Shown: positions 45,627 to 55,653 of the stretch, one piece after another | How positions within the stretch are numbered: position 1 is the first letter of the stretch | Layout: every line of letters begins with the position of its first letter | Source of the DNA: Pseudomonas sp. GM50 | GTDB taxonomy: Bacteria; Pseudomonadota; Gammaproteobacteria; Pseudomonadales; Pseudomonadaceae | Direction: 5' to 3' | DNA: 64,000 nucleotides | NCBI RefSeq assembly: GCF_000282375.1 | Contig: NZ_AKJK01000042.1 | Span: 1 to 64,000, forward strand | Position numbers and translations under genes: made by a program | The notes under the pieces: model-generated | Told to the model about the DNA's origin: nothing | What the model saw: only the letters and a program-made list of their open reading frames with translations | Database searches by the model: none

Positions 45627-47213
45627 ATGCGCCTCGCTGCCCTACCGCTGCTGCTCGCCCCGCTTCTACTGAGCCCACAGGCTATGGCTGCCGCCCTGAG
45701 CGTCTGCACCGAAGCCAGCCCGGAAGGGTTCGATGTGGTGCAATACAACTCGCTGACCACCACCAACGCCTCGGCCGACGTGCTGATGGACCGCCTGGTG
45801 GACTTCGACACGGCCAGCGGCAAAGTGGTCGCCAGCCTGGCGGACAGCTGGGAAGTCACCCCCGACGGCCTGACCTACGTCTTCAAATTGCACCCGCAGG
45901 TGAAATTTCACCGTACCGAATACTTCAACCCGACGCGTGACCTGACCGCCGAAGACGTGAAGTTCAGCTTTGACCGCATGCTTGACCCGGCGAACCCGTG
46001 GCACAAAGTCGCCCAGAGCGGTTTCCCGCACGCCCAGTCGATGCAGTTACCGGCGCTGATCAAGAAGATCGACGCATTGGACCCGCTGACCATCCGCTTC
46101 ACCCTCGATCACCCGGACTCGACTTTCCTGCCCACCCTGAGCATGGGTTTCGCCTCGATCTATTCGGCCGAATACGCCGACCAACTCATGAAGGCCGGCA
46201 CTCCGGAAAAGCTCAACAGCCAGCCGATCGGCAGCGGCCCATTTGTCTTCACGCGCTTCCAGAAAGATGCCTCGATTCGCTACAAGGCCAACAGTGAGTA
46301 CTTCCGCGGCAAGCCATCGGTAGACCCGTTGATCTTCGCCATCACCCCGGACGCCAACGTGCGCTTGCAGAAATTGCGCCGCAACGAGTGCCAGATCGCC
46401 CTGTCGCCCAAACCGCTGGACGTACAGGCTGCGAAGCAGGAACCGACCCTGAAGGTGGAAAAGACTGACGCCTTCATGACCGCATTCGTCGGCATTAACA
46501 GCCAGCATCCGCCGCTGGACAAACCTGAAGTGCGTCAGGCAATCAACCTGGCGTTCGACAAGGCCAACTACCTCAAAGCCGTGTTTGAAGACACCGCCGA
46601 AGCTGCCAATGGCCCTTACCCGCCGAACACTTGGAGCTACGCCAAAGGCTTGCCGGGCTATCCGCACGACGTGGCAAAGGCCAAGGCATTGATGGCCAAG
46701 GCCGGACTCAAGGACGGTTTCCAGACCACCATCTGGACCCGCCCTTCCGGCAGTTTACTGAACCCGAACCCGAGCCTCGGTGCGCAATTGCTGCAGTCCG
46801 ACCTCGCGGAAATCGGCATTCAAGCCGAAATTCGCGTGATCGAATGGGGCGAGCTGATTCGCCGCGCCAAGGCCGGCGAGCACGACCTGTTGTTCATGGG
46901 CTGGGCCGGCGACAACGGTGACCCGGACAACTTCCTCACGCCGCAGTTTTCCTGCGCGGGAGTCAAATCCGGCACCAACTTCGCCCGCTACTGCAACCAG
47001 GATCTGGACAAGCTGATCAGCGCCGGCAAGACCACTGGCGAGCAAGGTGTACGCACCAAGCTCTACGAACAGGCCCAGGCGCAGATCCAGCAACAGGCGT
47101 TGTGGCTGCCGCTGGCGCATCCGACTGCGTTTGCGTTGACGCGCAAGGATGTTCAGGGCTATCAGGTCAGTCCGTTCGGCCGACAGGACTACTCGAAGGT
47201 CAACCTGAAGTAA
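45627..47213 (+). CDS. Dipeptide ABC transporter substrate-binding protein
   Basis: This 528-residue periplasmic protein has a signal peptide (MRLAALPLLLAPLLLSPQAMA) and the SBP family 5 fold: LSVCTEASPEGFDVVQYNSL, then LADSWEVTPDGLTYVFKLHPQVKFH, and IGSGPFVFTRFQKDASIRYKAN. It is related to DppA. The isolated position matches P. aeruginosa PA5317, one of several DppA paralogs that share a single permease encoded elsewhere. No permease or ATPase gene is adjacent. AAAGGAATCCGACC precedes the ATG. Confidence 0.9.
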   Translation: MRLAALPLLLAPLLLSPQAMAAALSVCTEASPEGFDVVQYNSLTTTNASADVLMDRLVDFDTASGKVVASLADSWEVTPDGLTYVFKLHPQVKFHRTEYFNPTRDLTAEDVKFSFDRMLDPANPWHKVAQSGFPHAQSMQLPALIKKIDALDPLTIRFTLDHPDSTFLPTLSMGFASIYSAEYADQLMKAGTPEKLNSQPIGSGPFVFTRFQKDASIRYKANSEYFRGKPSVDPLIFAITPDANVRLQKLRRNECQIALSPKPLDVQAAKQEPTLKVEKTDAFMTAFVGINSQHPPLDKPEVRQAINLAFDKANYLKAVFEDTAEAANGPYPPNTWSYAKGLPGYPHDVAKAKALMAKAGLKDGFQTTIWTRPSGSLLNPNPSLGAQLLQSDLAEIGIQAEIRVIEWGELIRRAKAGEHDLLFMGWAGDNGDPDNFLTPQFSCAGVKSGTNFARYCNQDLDKLISAGKTTGEQGVRTKLYEQAQAQIQQQALWLPLAHPTAFALTRKDVQGYQVSPFGRQDYSKVNLK

Positions 47214-47234
47214 TCCGACCCGCCACAAAACCCT

Positions 47235-47372
47235 GTGGGAGCGGGCTTGTGGCGAGGGGGCTTGCCCCCGTTGGGTTGCGAAGCAGCCCCAAAATCTCTG
47301 ATGCACCAAAGATTTTGTGAGTGCTTCGCACTCAAACGGGGGCAAGCCCCCTCGCCACAGACCCACTCCCAC
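47235..47372. repeat. Nested REP composite, partly decayed
   Basis: The outer GTGGGAGCGGGCTTGTGG faces CCACAGACCCACTCCCAC; the inner pair is GGCGAGGGGGCTTGCCCCCG / CGGGGGCAAGCCCCCTCGCC. It resembles 42347-42509, but the outer right arm has mutated. Confidence 0.85.
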
Positions 47373-47388
47373 AGGGGTTCTTGGTCCT

Positions 47389-48063
47389 CTACATCCACCC
47401 ATACTCGGCCATGGACAGCGGATCGCCGTCACCGACGATGAAATGGTCGAGCACCCGCACATCGATCAAGTCCAACGCCTCTTGCAGACGCTTGGTCAGC
47501 ATTCGGTCGGCCTGACTGGGGTCGGAGTTACCCGACGGATGGTTGTGGCACAGAATCAGCGCTGCGGCGTTATGGGCCAGAGCGCGTTTTACCACCTGCC
47601 GTGGATAGACGCTGGTGTTGTCGATGGAGCCGCGAAACAGCGCTTCGAACGCCAATACCCGGTGTTTGGAGTCCAGAAACAGGCAGCCAAACACCTCGTG
47701 GGGCTCATGGCGGAGCATCGACTTCAGATAATCACGAACAGCTTGCGGATTTTCCAGCGCCGACTTGTGGCGCGAGCGTTCGGCCAAATGCCGTCGGCCC
47801 ATTTCCTGCGCCGCCTGCAACTGAGCGAATTTCGCGGGCCCGAGCCCTAACTGTTTGCTGAATGTTTGTTGATCCGCCTCAAGCAGCGAACGCAGGCTGC
47901 CAAACTGATTCAACAGGTGTCGCGCCAGATCCACCGCGCTTTTGCCGGATACGCCGGTACGTAAAAAAATCGCCAGCAGTTCAGCGTCCGAAAGACTCCC
48001 CGAGCCTAACTCCAGTAACCTCTCCCGCGGTCGCTCGGCCACCGGCCAATCGCGAATACTCAT
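47389..48063 (-). CDS. radC: RadC/JAB-domain protein
   Basis: This 224-residue RadC protein carries an N-terminal HhH-like region ([25 protein letters not shown]) and a C-terminal JAB/MPN metalloprotease-like domain with the zinc motif [15 protein letters not shown]. The historical DNA-repair link has been withdrawn; the biological role is unsettled. The start at 48063 is the conserved MSIRDWPV. It is divergent from coaBC. Confidence 0.94.
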   Translation of the reverse strand: MSIRDWPVAERPRERLLELGSGSLSDAELLAIFLRTGVSGKSAVDLARHLLNQFGSLRSLLEADQQTFSKQLGLGPAKFAQLQAAQEMGRRHLAERSRHKSALENPQAVRDYLKSMLRHEPHEVFGCLFLDSKHRVLAFEALFRGSIDNTSVYPRQVVKRALAHNAAALILCHNHPSGNSDPSQADRMLTKRLQEALDLIDVRVLDHFIVGDGDPLSMAEYGWM

Positions 48064-48198
48064 AACACCTCCATGTCTGTGGGCGCCGCTGTTCCATAGC
48101 GGTCGCTGTGATATCGTAGCCCATCTTTTTTGCTGGCGAATTCATCCCTGGGGAGGGGGTATCGCCAAGCAGTCATTAACGAAATGAAAGGCAGACCT

Positions 48199-49407
48199 AT
48201 GCAGCGGCTGTATCGGAAACGCATCGTTCTGGGCGTCGGCGGCGGCATTGCTGCCTACAAGAGCGCCGAGCTGGTTCGCCGCCTGATCGATCAGGGCGCC
48301 GAAGTGCGCGTGGTCATGACCCGTGGCGGCAGCGAATTCATTACCCCGTTGACCATGCAGGCCTTGTCCGGGCATCCGGTCCATCTCGATTTACTGGACC
48401 CGGCGGCCGAAGCCGCCATGGGCCACATCGAGCTGGCCAAATGGGCCGACCTGGTGCTGATCGCTCCCGCCACCGCGGACCTGATCGCCCGTCTGGCCCA
48501 AGGCATTGCCGACGACCTGCTGACCACGCTGGTGCTGGCCACCGACGCGGTGGTCGCGGTTGCCCCGGCGATGAACCAGGCCATGTGGCGCGACCCGGCG
48601 ACCCAGGCCAACCTGCAAACCCTCGAAAGCCGTGACCTCAAGGTCTTCGGCCCAGCCTCCGGCAGCCAGGCCTGTGGCGACGTCGGCATGGGCCGCATGC
48701 TCGAAGCCACCGACCTCGCCCAGTGCGCGGCAGACTGCTTCCAGCGCCAGGCGCTGACTGGCAAACACGTGCTGATCACCGCCGGCCCGACCCAGGAAAA
48801 CATCGACCCGGTGCGCTACATCACCAACCACAGCTCCGGAAAAATGGGCTTTGCCCTGGCCGAAGCCGCGGTGGAAGCCGGCGCCCGCGTGACGTTGATC
48901 ACCGGTCCGGTGCACCTGCCGACCCCGGATCGCGTCACGCGCATCGACGTGGTCAGTGCCCGCGACATGCTCGCTGCCTGCGAAGCGGCGATCCCTTGCG
49001 ACCTGTTCATCGCCTCTGCTGCGGTCGCGGACTACCGCCCGGAAGTCGTCGCCCCACAGAAACTCAAGAAAGACCCTACGAACGGCGACGGCTTGTTGCT
49101 ACAGATGGTGCGTAATCCAGACATCCTGGCCACCATCGCCACCCGTCCAGATCGTCCGTTCAGTGTCGGCTTCGCCGCCGAAACCGAACATCTGCTCGAT
49201 TACGCTGCCCGCAAGTTGAAAGACAAGAACCTCGATCTGATCGTCGCCAATGACGTCGCGAACCCGAGTATTGGCTTCAACAGCGAAGAAAACGCCTGCA
49301 GCGTGATCGACCGTGAGCTGCACGCCACACTCTTCGCCCAGACCAGCAAGAGCAAAATCGCTCGCCAGCTGATCACTTTTATCGCCGAACGTCTGAACCA
49401 GGTTTAA
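48199..49407 (+). CDS. coaBC: Bifunctional phosphopantothenoylcysteine decarboxylase/synthetase
   Basis: CoaBC (Dfp) joins cysteine to phosphopantothenate and decarboxylates the product in coenzyme A synthesis. It has 402 residues. The N-terminal flavin decarboxylase domain has [16 protein letters not shown], the His of [10 protein letters not shown] and PAMNQAMW. The C-terminal synthetase has [24 protein letters not shown] and the KKDP motif. The start at 48199 follows AAAGGCAGACCT. It is five bases before dut; the coaBC-dut pairing is conserved in many bacteria. Confidence 0.96.
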   Translation: MQRLYRKRIVLGVGGGIAAYKSAELVRRLIDQGAEVRVVMTRGGSEFITPLTMQALSGHPVHLDLLDPAAEAAMGHIELAKWADLVLIAPATADLIARLAQGIADDLLTTLVLATDAVVAVAPAMNQAMWRDPATQANLQTLESRDLKVFGPASGSQACGDVGMGRMLEATDLAQCAADCFQRQALTGKHVLITAGPTQENIDPVRYITNHSSGKMGFALAEAAVEAGARVTLITGPVHLPTPDRVTRIDVVSARDMLAACEAAIPCDLFIASAAVADYRPEVVAPQKLKKDPTNGDGLLLQMVRNPDILATIATRPDRPFSVGFAAETEHLLDYAARKLKDKNLDLIVANDVANPSIGFNSEENACSVIDRELHATLFAQTSKSKIARQLITFIAERLNQV

Positions 49408-49412
49408 TTTAC

Positions 49413-49868
49413 ATGCACGCTTTGCAAGCCAAGATCCTCGACCCCCGCATCGGTACCGAATTCCCGCTACCGCAGTACGCCACGCCGGGCTCCGCCGGCC
49501 TCGACCTGCGCGCCATGTTGGAAAAAGACACCGTCATCAAGCCGGGCGAAACCCTGCTGATCCCTACCGGCCTGTCGGTGTACATCGGCGATCCGGGCCT
49601 GGCGGCTTTGATTCTGCCGCGCTCGGGCCTGGGCCATAAGCACGGCATCGTGCTGGGCAACTTGGTCGGCCTGATCGACTCCGATTACCAAGGCCCACTG
49701 ATGGTGTCGTGCTGGAACCGTGGCCAGACCGATTTCAACATGGTGGTAGGCGAACGCCTGGCCCAATTGGTGCTGGTACCGGTGGTTCAAGCCCACTTCG
49801 AAATGGTTGAAGAGTTCGTCGAAACCCAGCGCGGCACTGGCGGTTTTGGACATTCCGGCAGCCACTGA
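49413..49868 (+). CDS. dut: dUTP diphosphatase
   Basis: Dut hydrolyses dUTP to dUMP, keeping uracil out of DNA. The 151-residue protein has the five trimeric dUTPase motifs: [45 protein letters not shown], and the C-terminal [10 protein letters not shown] that closes over the substrate. It directly follows coaBC. Confidence 0.97.
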   Translation: MHALQAKILDPRIGTEFPLPQYATPGSAGLDLRAMLEKDTVIKPGETLLIPTGLSVYIGDPGLAALILPRSGLGHKHGIVLGNLVGLIDSDYQGPLMVSCWNRGQTDFNMVVGERLAQLVLVPVVQAHFEMVEEFVETQRGTGGFGHSGSH

Positions 49869-49888
49869 TCCGAAAAATGGCAACCCTG

Positions 49889-49998
49889 TGGCGAGGGGGC
49901 TTGCCCCCGTTGGGCAGCGAAGCGGCCCCAAACTCTGTGAGTCATTACCGATTTTTGTGAGTGCTACGCACTCAAGCGGGAGCTAGCTCTCTCACCAC
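49889..49998. repeat. REP doublet with one decayed half
   Basis: The left unit GTGGCGAGGGGGCTTGCCCC is intact. The right unit reads AAGCGGGAGCTAGCTCTCTC plus ACCAC in place of AACGGGGGCAAGCCCCCTCGCCAC, so it has drifted. It fills the first half of the gap between dut and algC. Confidence 0.75.
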
Positions 49999-50001
49999 AA
50001 A

Positions 50002-50202
50002 TTGCACAGTCGTCATCTGGAAGGTTTACCACTGAAAATCAAGGCATTGAACGACCAATTGCTCGCCGATGCTGATGGCATGGCCTTTTCACACCACGAA
50101 CTCTCAGTGGAAAACGCCGTCATACCCTTCAGTTTGAGCCTGCCAACGAGTTTTTCGCTGGCGGGTCCAGCCACTTTCGAGATGGAGCATTCCTACAGAT
50201 GA
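50002..50202 (+). CDS. Possible small gene overlapping the algC start
   Basis: A 66-codon frame beginning TTG (50002) runs to a TGA that overlaps the algC ATG (ATGA at 50199-50202), the arrangement of translationally coupled genes. GC-rich codons and the segment LSVENAVIPFSLSLPTSFSLAGPATFEME look protein-like. However, there is no ATG at the start and no known domain. It may be the remaining 3' end of a larger gene cut by the REP block. Low certainty. Confidence 0.3.
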   Translation: MHSRHLEGLPLKIKALNDQLLADADGMAFSHHELSVENAVIPFSLSLPTSFSLAGPATFEMEHSYR

Positions 50203-51596
50203 GCACCCCAGCCCAAGTCGCACCCAAGTTCCCCGACAGCATCTTCCGCGCCTACGACATTCGCGGCACCGTCCCGGAATTCTTGAACGCTGAAACCGCT
50301 TATTGGCTTGGTCGCGCCATCGGCTCCCAGAGCCTGGCTCAGAATGAACCCAATGTGTCTGTCGGCCGCGACGGACGCCTGTCCGGTCCGGAACTGGTCG
50401 AACAACTGATCCAGGGCCTGGCCGACAGCGGTTGCCACGTCAGCGACGTCGGCCTGGTGCCGACACCTGCGCTGTACTACGCCGCCAACGTACTGGCCGG
50501 CAAATCCGGCGTGATGCTCACCGGCAGCCACAACCCGTCGAACTACAATGGCTTCAAGATTGTCATTGCCGGCGACACGCTGGCCAACGAACAGATCCAG
50601 GCCCTGCACGAACGCCTCAAGACCAACAACCTGAGCAGCGGCAAGGGCAGCATCACCAAGGTCGAGATCCTCGACCGCTACAACACTGAAATCGTCCAGG
50701 ACATCAAACTGGCCCGCCGCCTGAAAGTAGTGGTCGATTGCGGCAACGGCGCGGCCGGCGTAATCGCCCCGCAGCTGATCGAAGCCCTGAACTGCGAAGT
50801 CATCCCGCTGTTCTGCGAAGTCGATGGCAACTTCCCGAATCACCACCCGGACCCGGGCAAGCCTGAAAACCTGGTCGACCTGATCGCCAAGGTCAAGGAA
50901 ACCAACGCCGACCTGGGCCTGGCTTTCGACGGCGACGGCGACCGTGTGGGCGTTGTCACCAACACCGGCAGCATCGTCTTCCCTGATCGTCTGTTGATGC
51001 TGTTCGCCCGCGACGTCGTGGCGCGCAACCCGAACGCGGAAATCATCTTCGACGTCAAATGCACCCGTCGCCTGATCCCGCTGATCAAGGAATATGGCGG
51101 TCGGCCGCTGATGTGGAAGACTGGTCATTCGTTGATCAAAAAGAAAATGAAACAATCCGGCGCCCTGTTGGCCGGCGAAATGAGCGGGCATATCTTTTTC
51201 AAGGAACGCTGGTTCGGTTTCGACGATGGCATTTACGCCGCCGCACGGCTGCTGGAGATCCTCAGCAAGGAAAAATCCACCGCGGAAGAGTTGTTTGCAA
51301 CCTTCCCGAACGATATTTCTACGCCAGAGATCAATATCCATGTGACCGAAGAGAGCAAATTCAGCATCATTGATGCATTGCACGATGCGCAATGGGGTGA
51401 AGGCGCCGACCTGACCACCATTGACGGCGTGCGAGTCGACTATGCCAAAGGCTGGGGCCTGGTTCGCGCCTCCAACACCACACCGGTGCTGGTGCTGCGC
51501 TTCGAGGCCGATGACGAGGCTGAATTGCAGCGCATCAAGGACGTTTTCCACGTCCAGTTAAAGCGTGTTGCACCTGATCTCCAACTACCGTTCTGA
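50199..51596 (+). CDS. algC: Phosphomannomutase/phosphoglucomutase
   Basis: AlgC interconverts hexose 1- and 6-phosphates for alginate, LPS and exopolysaccharide precursors. This 465-residue copy has the catalytic phosphoserine loop GVMLTGSHNPSNYNG, the metal loop FDGDGDRVGVV, the sugar-binding GEMSGHIFFKERWFGFDDG, and the phosphate-binding RASNTTPVLVLRFE. All four domains are present. The start overlaps the preceding small frame. argB follows 17 bases later. Confidence 0.96.
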   Translation: MSTPAQVAPKFPDSIFRAYDIRGTVPEFLNAETAYWLGRAIGSQSLAQNEPNVSVGRDGRLSGPELVEQLIQGLADSGCHVSDVGLVPTPALYYAANVLAGKSGVMLTGSHNPSNYNGFKIVIAGDTLANEQIQALHERLKTNNLSSGKGSITKVEILDRYNTEIVQDIKLARRLKVVVDCGNGAAGVIAPQLIEALNCEVIPLFCEVDGNFPNHHPDPGKPENLVDLIAKVKETNADLGLAFDGDGDRVGVVTNTGSIVFPDRLLMLFARDVVARNPNAEIIFDVKCTRRLIPLIKEYGGRPLMWKTGHSLIKKKMKQSGALLAGEMSGHIFFKERWFGFDDGIYAAARLLEILSKEKSTAEELFATFPNDISTPEINIHVTEESKFSIIDALHDAQWGEGADLTTIDGVRVDYAKGWGLVRASNTTPVLVLRFEADDEAELQRIKDVFHVQLKRVAPDLQLPF

Positions 51597-51613
51597 TTCA
51601 CCCGGAGCCCTGA

Positions 51614-52519
<906 letters not shown>

Positions 52520-52530
52520 TTCAAACTTAA

Positions 52531-52620
52531 AAAGATCGCAGCCTTCGGCAGCTTCTACGACAGTGGGTTTTCGGATGTACGAAAACCCTGTAGGAGCTGA
52601 CGAAGTCTGCGATCTTTTTT
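52531..52620 (+). terminator. REP-derived terminator after argB
   Basis: AAAGATCGCAGCCTTCGGCAG and the inverse GTAGGAGCTGACGAAGTCTGCGATC face each other, and CGAAAACCC lies in the centre. The right arm ends in TTTTTT. A degenerate REP doublet of the GTAGCAGCTGCCGAAGG family thus appears to serve as argB's terminator. Confidence 0.65.
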
Positions 52621-52720
52621 ATGCGCGCAGGAAATACCTGACCTGACTAAGCGAAACGTCTGACATCGTGAAGTAAGCAATCTGCATAGGATCCTCCCTG
52701 AGCCCACAGGAGATCTACCC

Positions 52721-52981
52721 ATGCAAAAAGACTATGCCCCATACGGTAGCGATGTTTCACCTGGCACCTATGCCTGCGTCGATTGCGGTCATGAGTACTC
52801 CAATCAGGCCAAGACCTCGATGCCGCCTTGCCCGCAACTCCGGAAAACACCACACACCCGTCATGGCTGGAAAATTCTTACCGGCCAGGGCGATGCCGTT
52901 GCTGATCCGTACCCGGAGAAAACCGATAAACCCGCCGGGATCAAAAAGGCCGAGACGCTCAGCAGCACCAGCAAAGAATAA
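52721..52981 (+). CDS. Zinc-ribbon-like small protein
   Basis: This 86-residue protein has C19-x2-C22 in YACVDCGHEYS and C37 in MPPCPQ, with His45 and His48 following, a likely zinc ribbon. The rest (GWKILTGQGDAVADPYPEK) is polar. The ATG follows AGGAGATCTACCC. It is the first of three closely spaced genes that share no recognised function. I know similar zinc-ribbon proteins only as hypotheticals. Nucleic acid or protein binding is possible but unproven. Confidence 0.75.
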   Translation: MQKDYAPYGSDVSPGTYACVDCGHEYSNQAKTSMPPCPQLRKTPHTRHGWKILTGQGDAVADPYPEKTDKPAGIKKAETLSSTSKE

Positions 52982-52998
52982 TCCTGGAGGACTGAGCC

Positions 52999-53571
52999 AT
53001 GCAGATCTCATTCACGATCGACGCCCAGGCCTTCGACCTGGAACAAAAGGAACCGGTCAAAAAGACCCTGAGGATTTCCGACCATGAAATCGCTCATGCC
53101 CTACAGCGAATAGCCAAGGCGAGTCTGACCGAATACCTGAAAATGCTGGTCGAAGGCGGCATGCCGAGCCGAGCTGACGAGGCGAAACAGGATCGTTTGC
53201 TGTATCTGATTCAAAGCTATTTCGGGCAAACCCTGCCAACCGAATCGCAGATATCGACGATCTTCCAACTCACCCAAAGCCAGAGCAAAACCCTGCTGAA
53301 GAACACCGTCTCGCGGTTTCGCAATCAACTCGACGAAATCCTGCAGAACAGCATGCGGGCCGTGATCGAATCCGCAGAGCACGCGCAAACGGTTTATCTG
53401 GTGGTGATCAGCTCTGACGTCATCCGTGATGAACTGAACATGCTGATCACCCAGAACCAGCCGACCTTCAAACCCATCACCAAGCGCAAAGGCAGCGCCG
53501 GGCAGTTCGAGATCAGCGAAGACTCTCACGCCCTGCTGTGCCAGACGCTCGGTCTGAATGCCGTTCAGTGA
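52999..53571 (+). CDS. Uncharacterised soluble protein of a three-gene cassette
   Basis: This is a 190-residue cytoplasmic protein with no family I recognise. The N-terminal 25 residues look beta-rich (MQISFTIDAQAFDL). Residues 30-65 are helical (HEIAHALQRIAKASLTEYLKML). Residues 80-110 (TESQISTIFQLTQSQSKTLL) resemble a helix-turn-helix. The C-terminal third mixes beta (TVYLVVISSDVI) and a hydrophilic tail. GGAGG precedes the ATG, 17 bases after the zinc-ribbon gene. The 3' end overlaps the membrane-protein gene by 14 bases, so the three are co-expressed. Confidence 0.75.
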   Translation: MQISFTIDAQAFDLEQKEPVKKTLRISDHEIAHALQRIAKASLTEYLKMLVEGGMPSRADEAKQDRLLYLIQSYFGQTLPTESQISTIFQLTQSQSKTLLKNTVSRFRNQLDEILQNSMRAVIESAEHAQTVYLVVISSDVIRDELNMLITQNQPTFKPITKRKGSAGQFEISEDSHALLCQTLGLNAVQ

Positions 53572-53941
53572 CATCGTCGCGGTCAGCGGCTTGCTGCTGA
53601 CCCTGACCACTTTCATGTTCAATCTGGCATGGCCCAGGCTGCATGAAGCGTTGGAGCTGGACGAAAAACAACCAGGCCCGCTGGCCAGAAAACGCAGCCA
53701 AGGGAAAGTGGTGAGCGTTTTGTTGGGCCGCGCCGTGCCGCTGACTTGCGCCTTCATGGCGCTGTTTTACGTCAATCTGCCGGCCGCCGTGCGGATCATG
53801 CGCGGAAGCACGCTGGATCTGTGGGATTTCGACGTAGATCGCACGCTGTACGTGATGGTCGTTGTAGCGCTGCTGGTGTTTGCGCTGTTCAACTTGGGAT
53901 TGACGCTGAAACTAATAGGAAAATGGCGAAGACTGCTCTGA
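53558..53941 (+). CDS. Small membrane protein of the cassette
   Basis: This 127-residue protein has three predicted membrane spans, about residues 5-25 (IVAVSGLLLTLTTFMFNLAW), 52-76 (VSVLLGRAVPLTCAFMALFYV) and 95-120 (YVMVVVALLVFALFNLGLTL). A polar loop rich in Glu and Lys (LHEALELDEKQPGPLARKRSQ) follows the first span. No known domain is evident. It overlaps the upstream gene by 14 bases, which implies translational coupling and a shared role. Confidence 0.75.
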   Translation: MPFSDIVAVSGLLLTLTTFMFNLAWPRLHEALELDEKQPGPLARKRSQGKVVSVLLGRAVPLTCAFMALFYVNLPAAVRIMRGSTLDLWDFDVDRTLYVMVVVALLVFALFNLGLTLKLIGKWRRLL

Positions 53942-53959
53942 CGGCACAAACAAAAACCT

Positions 53960-54049
53960 GTAGGAGCGAGGCTTGCCCGCGAAGAGGTCGTCACATCCAA
54001 CATGAATGTTGGCTGTTAAATCGCTTTCGCGGGCAAGCCTCGCTCCTAC
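53960..54049. repeat. REP doublet, GTAGGAGCGAGGCTTGCCCGCGAA family
   Basis: Inverted copies of GTAGGAGCGAGGCTTGCCCG lie about 40 bases apart in the convergent gap between the cassette and pyrE. With 52531-52620 it frames the three-gene cassette. Confidence 0.88.
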
Positions 54050-54060
54050 AGGGGATGGCG

Positions 54061-54705
54061 TCAGACGCCGAATTGGGCGCGGTAGGCTTCGACGGCAGGC
54101 AAATGCTGCTTGAGCTGCGGATCATCCGCCAGGAACTCGAGCACCTGGTTCAGCGAAACAATGCTGATCACCGGGATGCCGAAGTCACGTTCCACTTCCT
54201 GGATGGCCGACAATTCGCCGTTGCCACGCTCCTGACGGTTCAGGGCGATCAATACGCCCGCGGCCTTGGCGCCATCCTGGGAAGCGATGATCTGCATCAC
54301 CTCGCGAATCGCCGTGCCTGCGGTGATGACGTCGTCGATGATCAGCACGTCGCCGGTCAATGGCGCGCCGACCAGGCTGCCGCCTTCGCCATGGGCCTTG
54401 GCTTCCTTGCGGTTGAAGCACCATGGCAGATCACGGCCATGATGTTCGGCCAGCGCCACGGCGGTAGTCGCCGCCAACGGGATGCCTTTGTAGGCCGGGC
54501 CGAACAGCACATCGAACGAAATACCACTCTCGACGATGGCTGCCGCGTAGAAACGCCCCAGCTGCGCCAGGGCAGAACCCGAGTTGAACAGGCCGGCATT
54601 GAAGAAGTAAGGACTGGTGCGCCCGGACTTCAGGGTGAACTCACCGAAGCGCAAAACGCCACGATCAATGGCAAAACGAATGAAGTCGCGCTGATACGCT
54701 TGCAT
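54061..54705 (-). CDS. pyrE: Orotate phosphoribosyltransferase
   Basis: PyrE makes OMP from orotate and PRPP in pyrimidine synthesis. The 214-residue protein has the PRPP loop [19 protein letters not shown], the flexible loop containing [18 protein letters not shown], and [18 protein letters not shown]. The start at 54705 (MQAYQRDF) is the conserved one; an upstream ATG gives a poor extension. It is divergent from crc, as in other pseudomonads. Confidence 0.97.
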   Translation of the reverse strand: MQAYQRDFIRFAIDRGVLRFGEFTLKSGRTSPYFFNAGLFNSGSALAQLGRFYAAAIVESGISFDVLFGPAYKGIPLAATTAVALAEHHGRDLPWCFNRKEAKAHGEGGSLVGAPLTGDVLIIDDVITAGTAIREVMQIIASQDGAKAAGVLIALNRQERGNGELSAIQEVERDFGIPVISIVSLNQVLEFLADDPQLKQHLPAVEAYRAQFGV

Positions 54706-54787
54706 GAAAAAAACCCCAAATACCACGGATTTAGCTAATTAGGTAGACGCCGTGTATCATACCCGCACGCGATTTTTGGGGCCACTT

Positions 54788-55567
54788 ATGCGGATCATCA
54801 GTGTGAACGTCAATGGGATTCAGGCTGCAGTCGAGCGTGGTTTGCTCAGTTGGCTGCAAGCACAGAATGCCGACGTCATCTGCCTGCAGGACACCCGCGC
54901 CTCCGCCTTTGAACTGGACGATCCAGCCTTCCAACTGGATGGCTACTTCCTTTATGCCTGCGAAGCTGAAGTTCCCGCCCAAGGTGGCGTGGCTTTGTAC
55001 TCGCGGTTGCAACCGAAGGCAGTCATCAGCGGTCTCGGCTTCGAGACGGCCGACCGCTACGGGCGTTACCTGCAAGCCGATTACGACAAGGTCAGCATCG
55101 CGACCTTGCTGCTCCCTTCGGGGCAGAACGGCGATGAAGACTTGAACCAGAAGTTCAAGCTAATGGACGACTTCGCCCGTTATCTGGATAAACAGCGACG
55201 CAAACGTCGCGAGTACATTTACTGTGGCTCGCTGTACGTGGCGCAACAGAAGCTGGATATCAAGAACTGGCGCGACAGCCAGCAATCCCCGGGCTTCCTG
55301 GCACCTGAGCGTGCCTGGATGGACGAGATTGTCGGCAACATGGGTTATGTCGATGCCCTGCGCGAAGTCAGCCGTGAAGGCGACCAGTACAGCTGGTGGC
55401 CGGACAACGAACAGGCCGAGATGCTCAACCTGGGCTGGCGTTTCGACTACCAGTTGCTGACCCCGGGCCTGCGCCGCTTCGTACGTAGCGCACGCCTGCC
55501 ACGTCAGCCACGGTTCTCGCAGCACGCACCGCTGATCGTGGACTACGACTGGACGCTGACTATCTAG
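54788..55567 (+). CDS. crc: Catabolite repression control protein Crc
   Basis: Crc works with Hfq to block translation of catabolic mRNAs that carry A-rich sites when preferred carbon sources are present. The 259-residue length is exact for the family. It has the exonuclease III-like fold (MRIISVNVNGIQAAVERGLLSWL; VICLQDTRAS) but lacks nuclease activity in studied members. The start at 54788 is chosen by family length. It ends in a strong terminator shared with gltS. Confidence 0.96.
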   Translation: MRIISVNVNGIQAAVERGLLSWLQAQNADVICLQDTRASAFELDDPAFQLDGYFLYACEAEVPAQGGVALYSRLQPKAVISGLGFETADRYGRYLQADYDKVSIATLLLPSGQNGDEDLNQKFKLMDDFARYLDKQRRKRREYIYCGSLYVAQQKLDIKNWRDSQQSPGFLAPERAWMDEIVGNMGYVDALREVSREGDQYSWWPDNEQAEMLNLGWRFDYQLLTPGLRRFVRSARLPRQPRFSQHAPLIVDYDWTLTI

Positions 55568-55604
55568 GTTTTCGCTGACACGAAAACCTGCTGACCGGTT
55601 GACG

Positions 55605-55637
55605 AAAATGCCCGTATCGAAAGATACGGGCATTTTT
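55605..55637. terminator. Bidirectional terminator between crc and gltS
   Basis: AAAATGCCCGTATC (55605-55618) pairs with GATACGGGCATTTTT (55623-55637) around GAAA. The plus strand ends TTTTTCTTTT. The A-run on the other side gives a shorter T-run for gltS. Confidence 0.9.
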
Positions 55638-55653
55638 CTTTTGCGTTATACCT

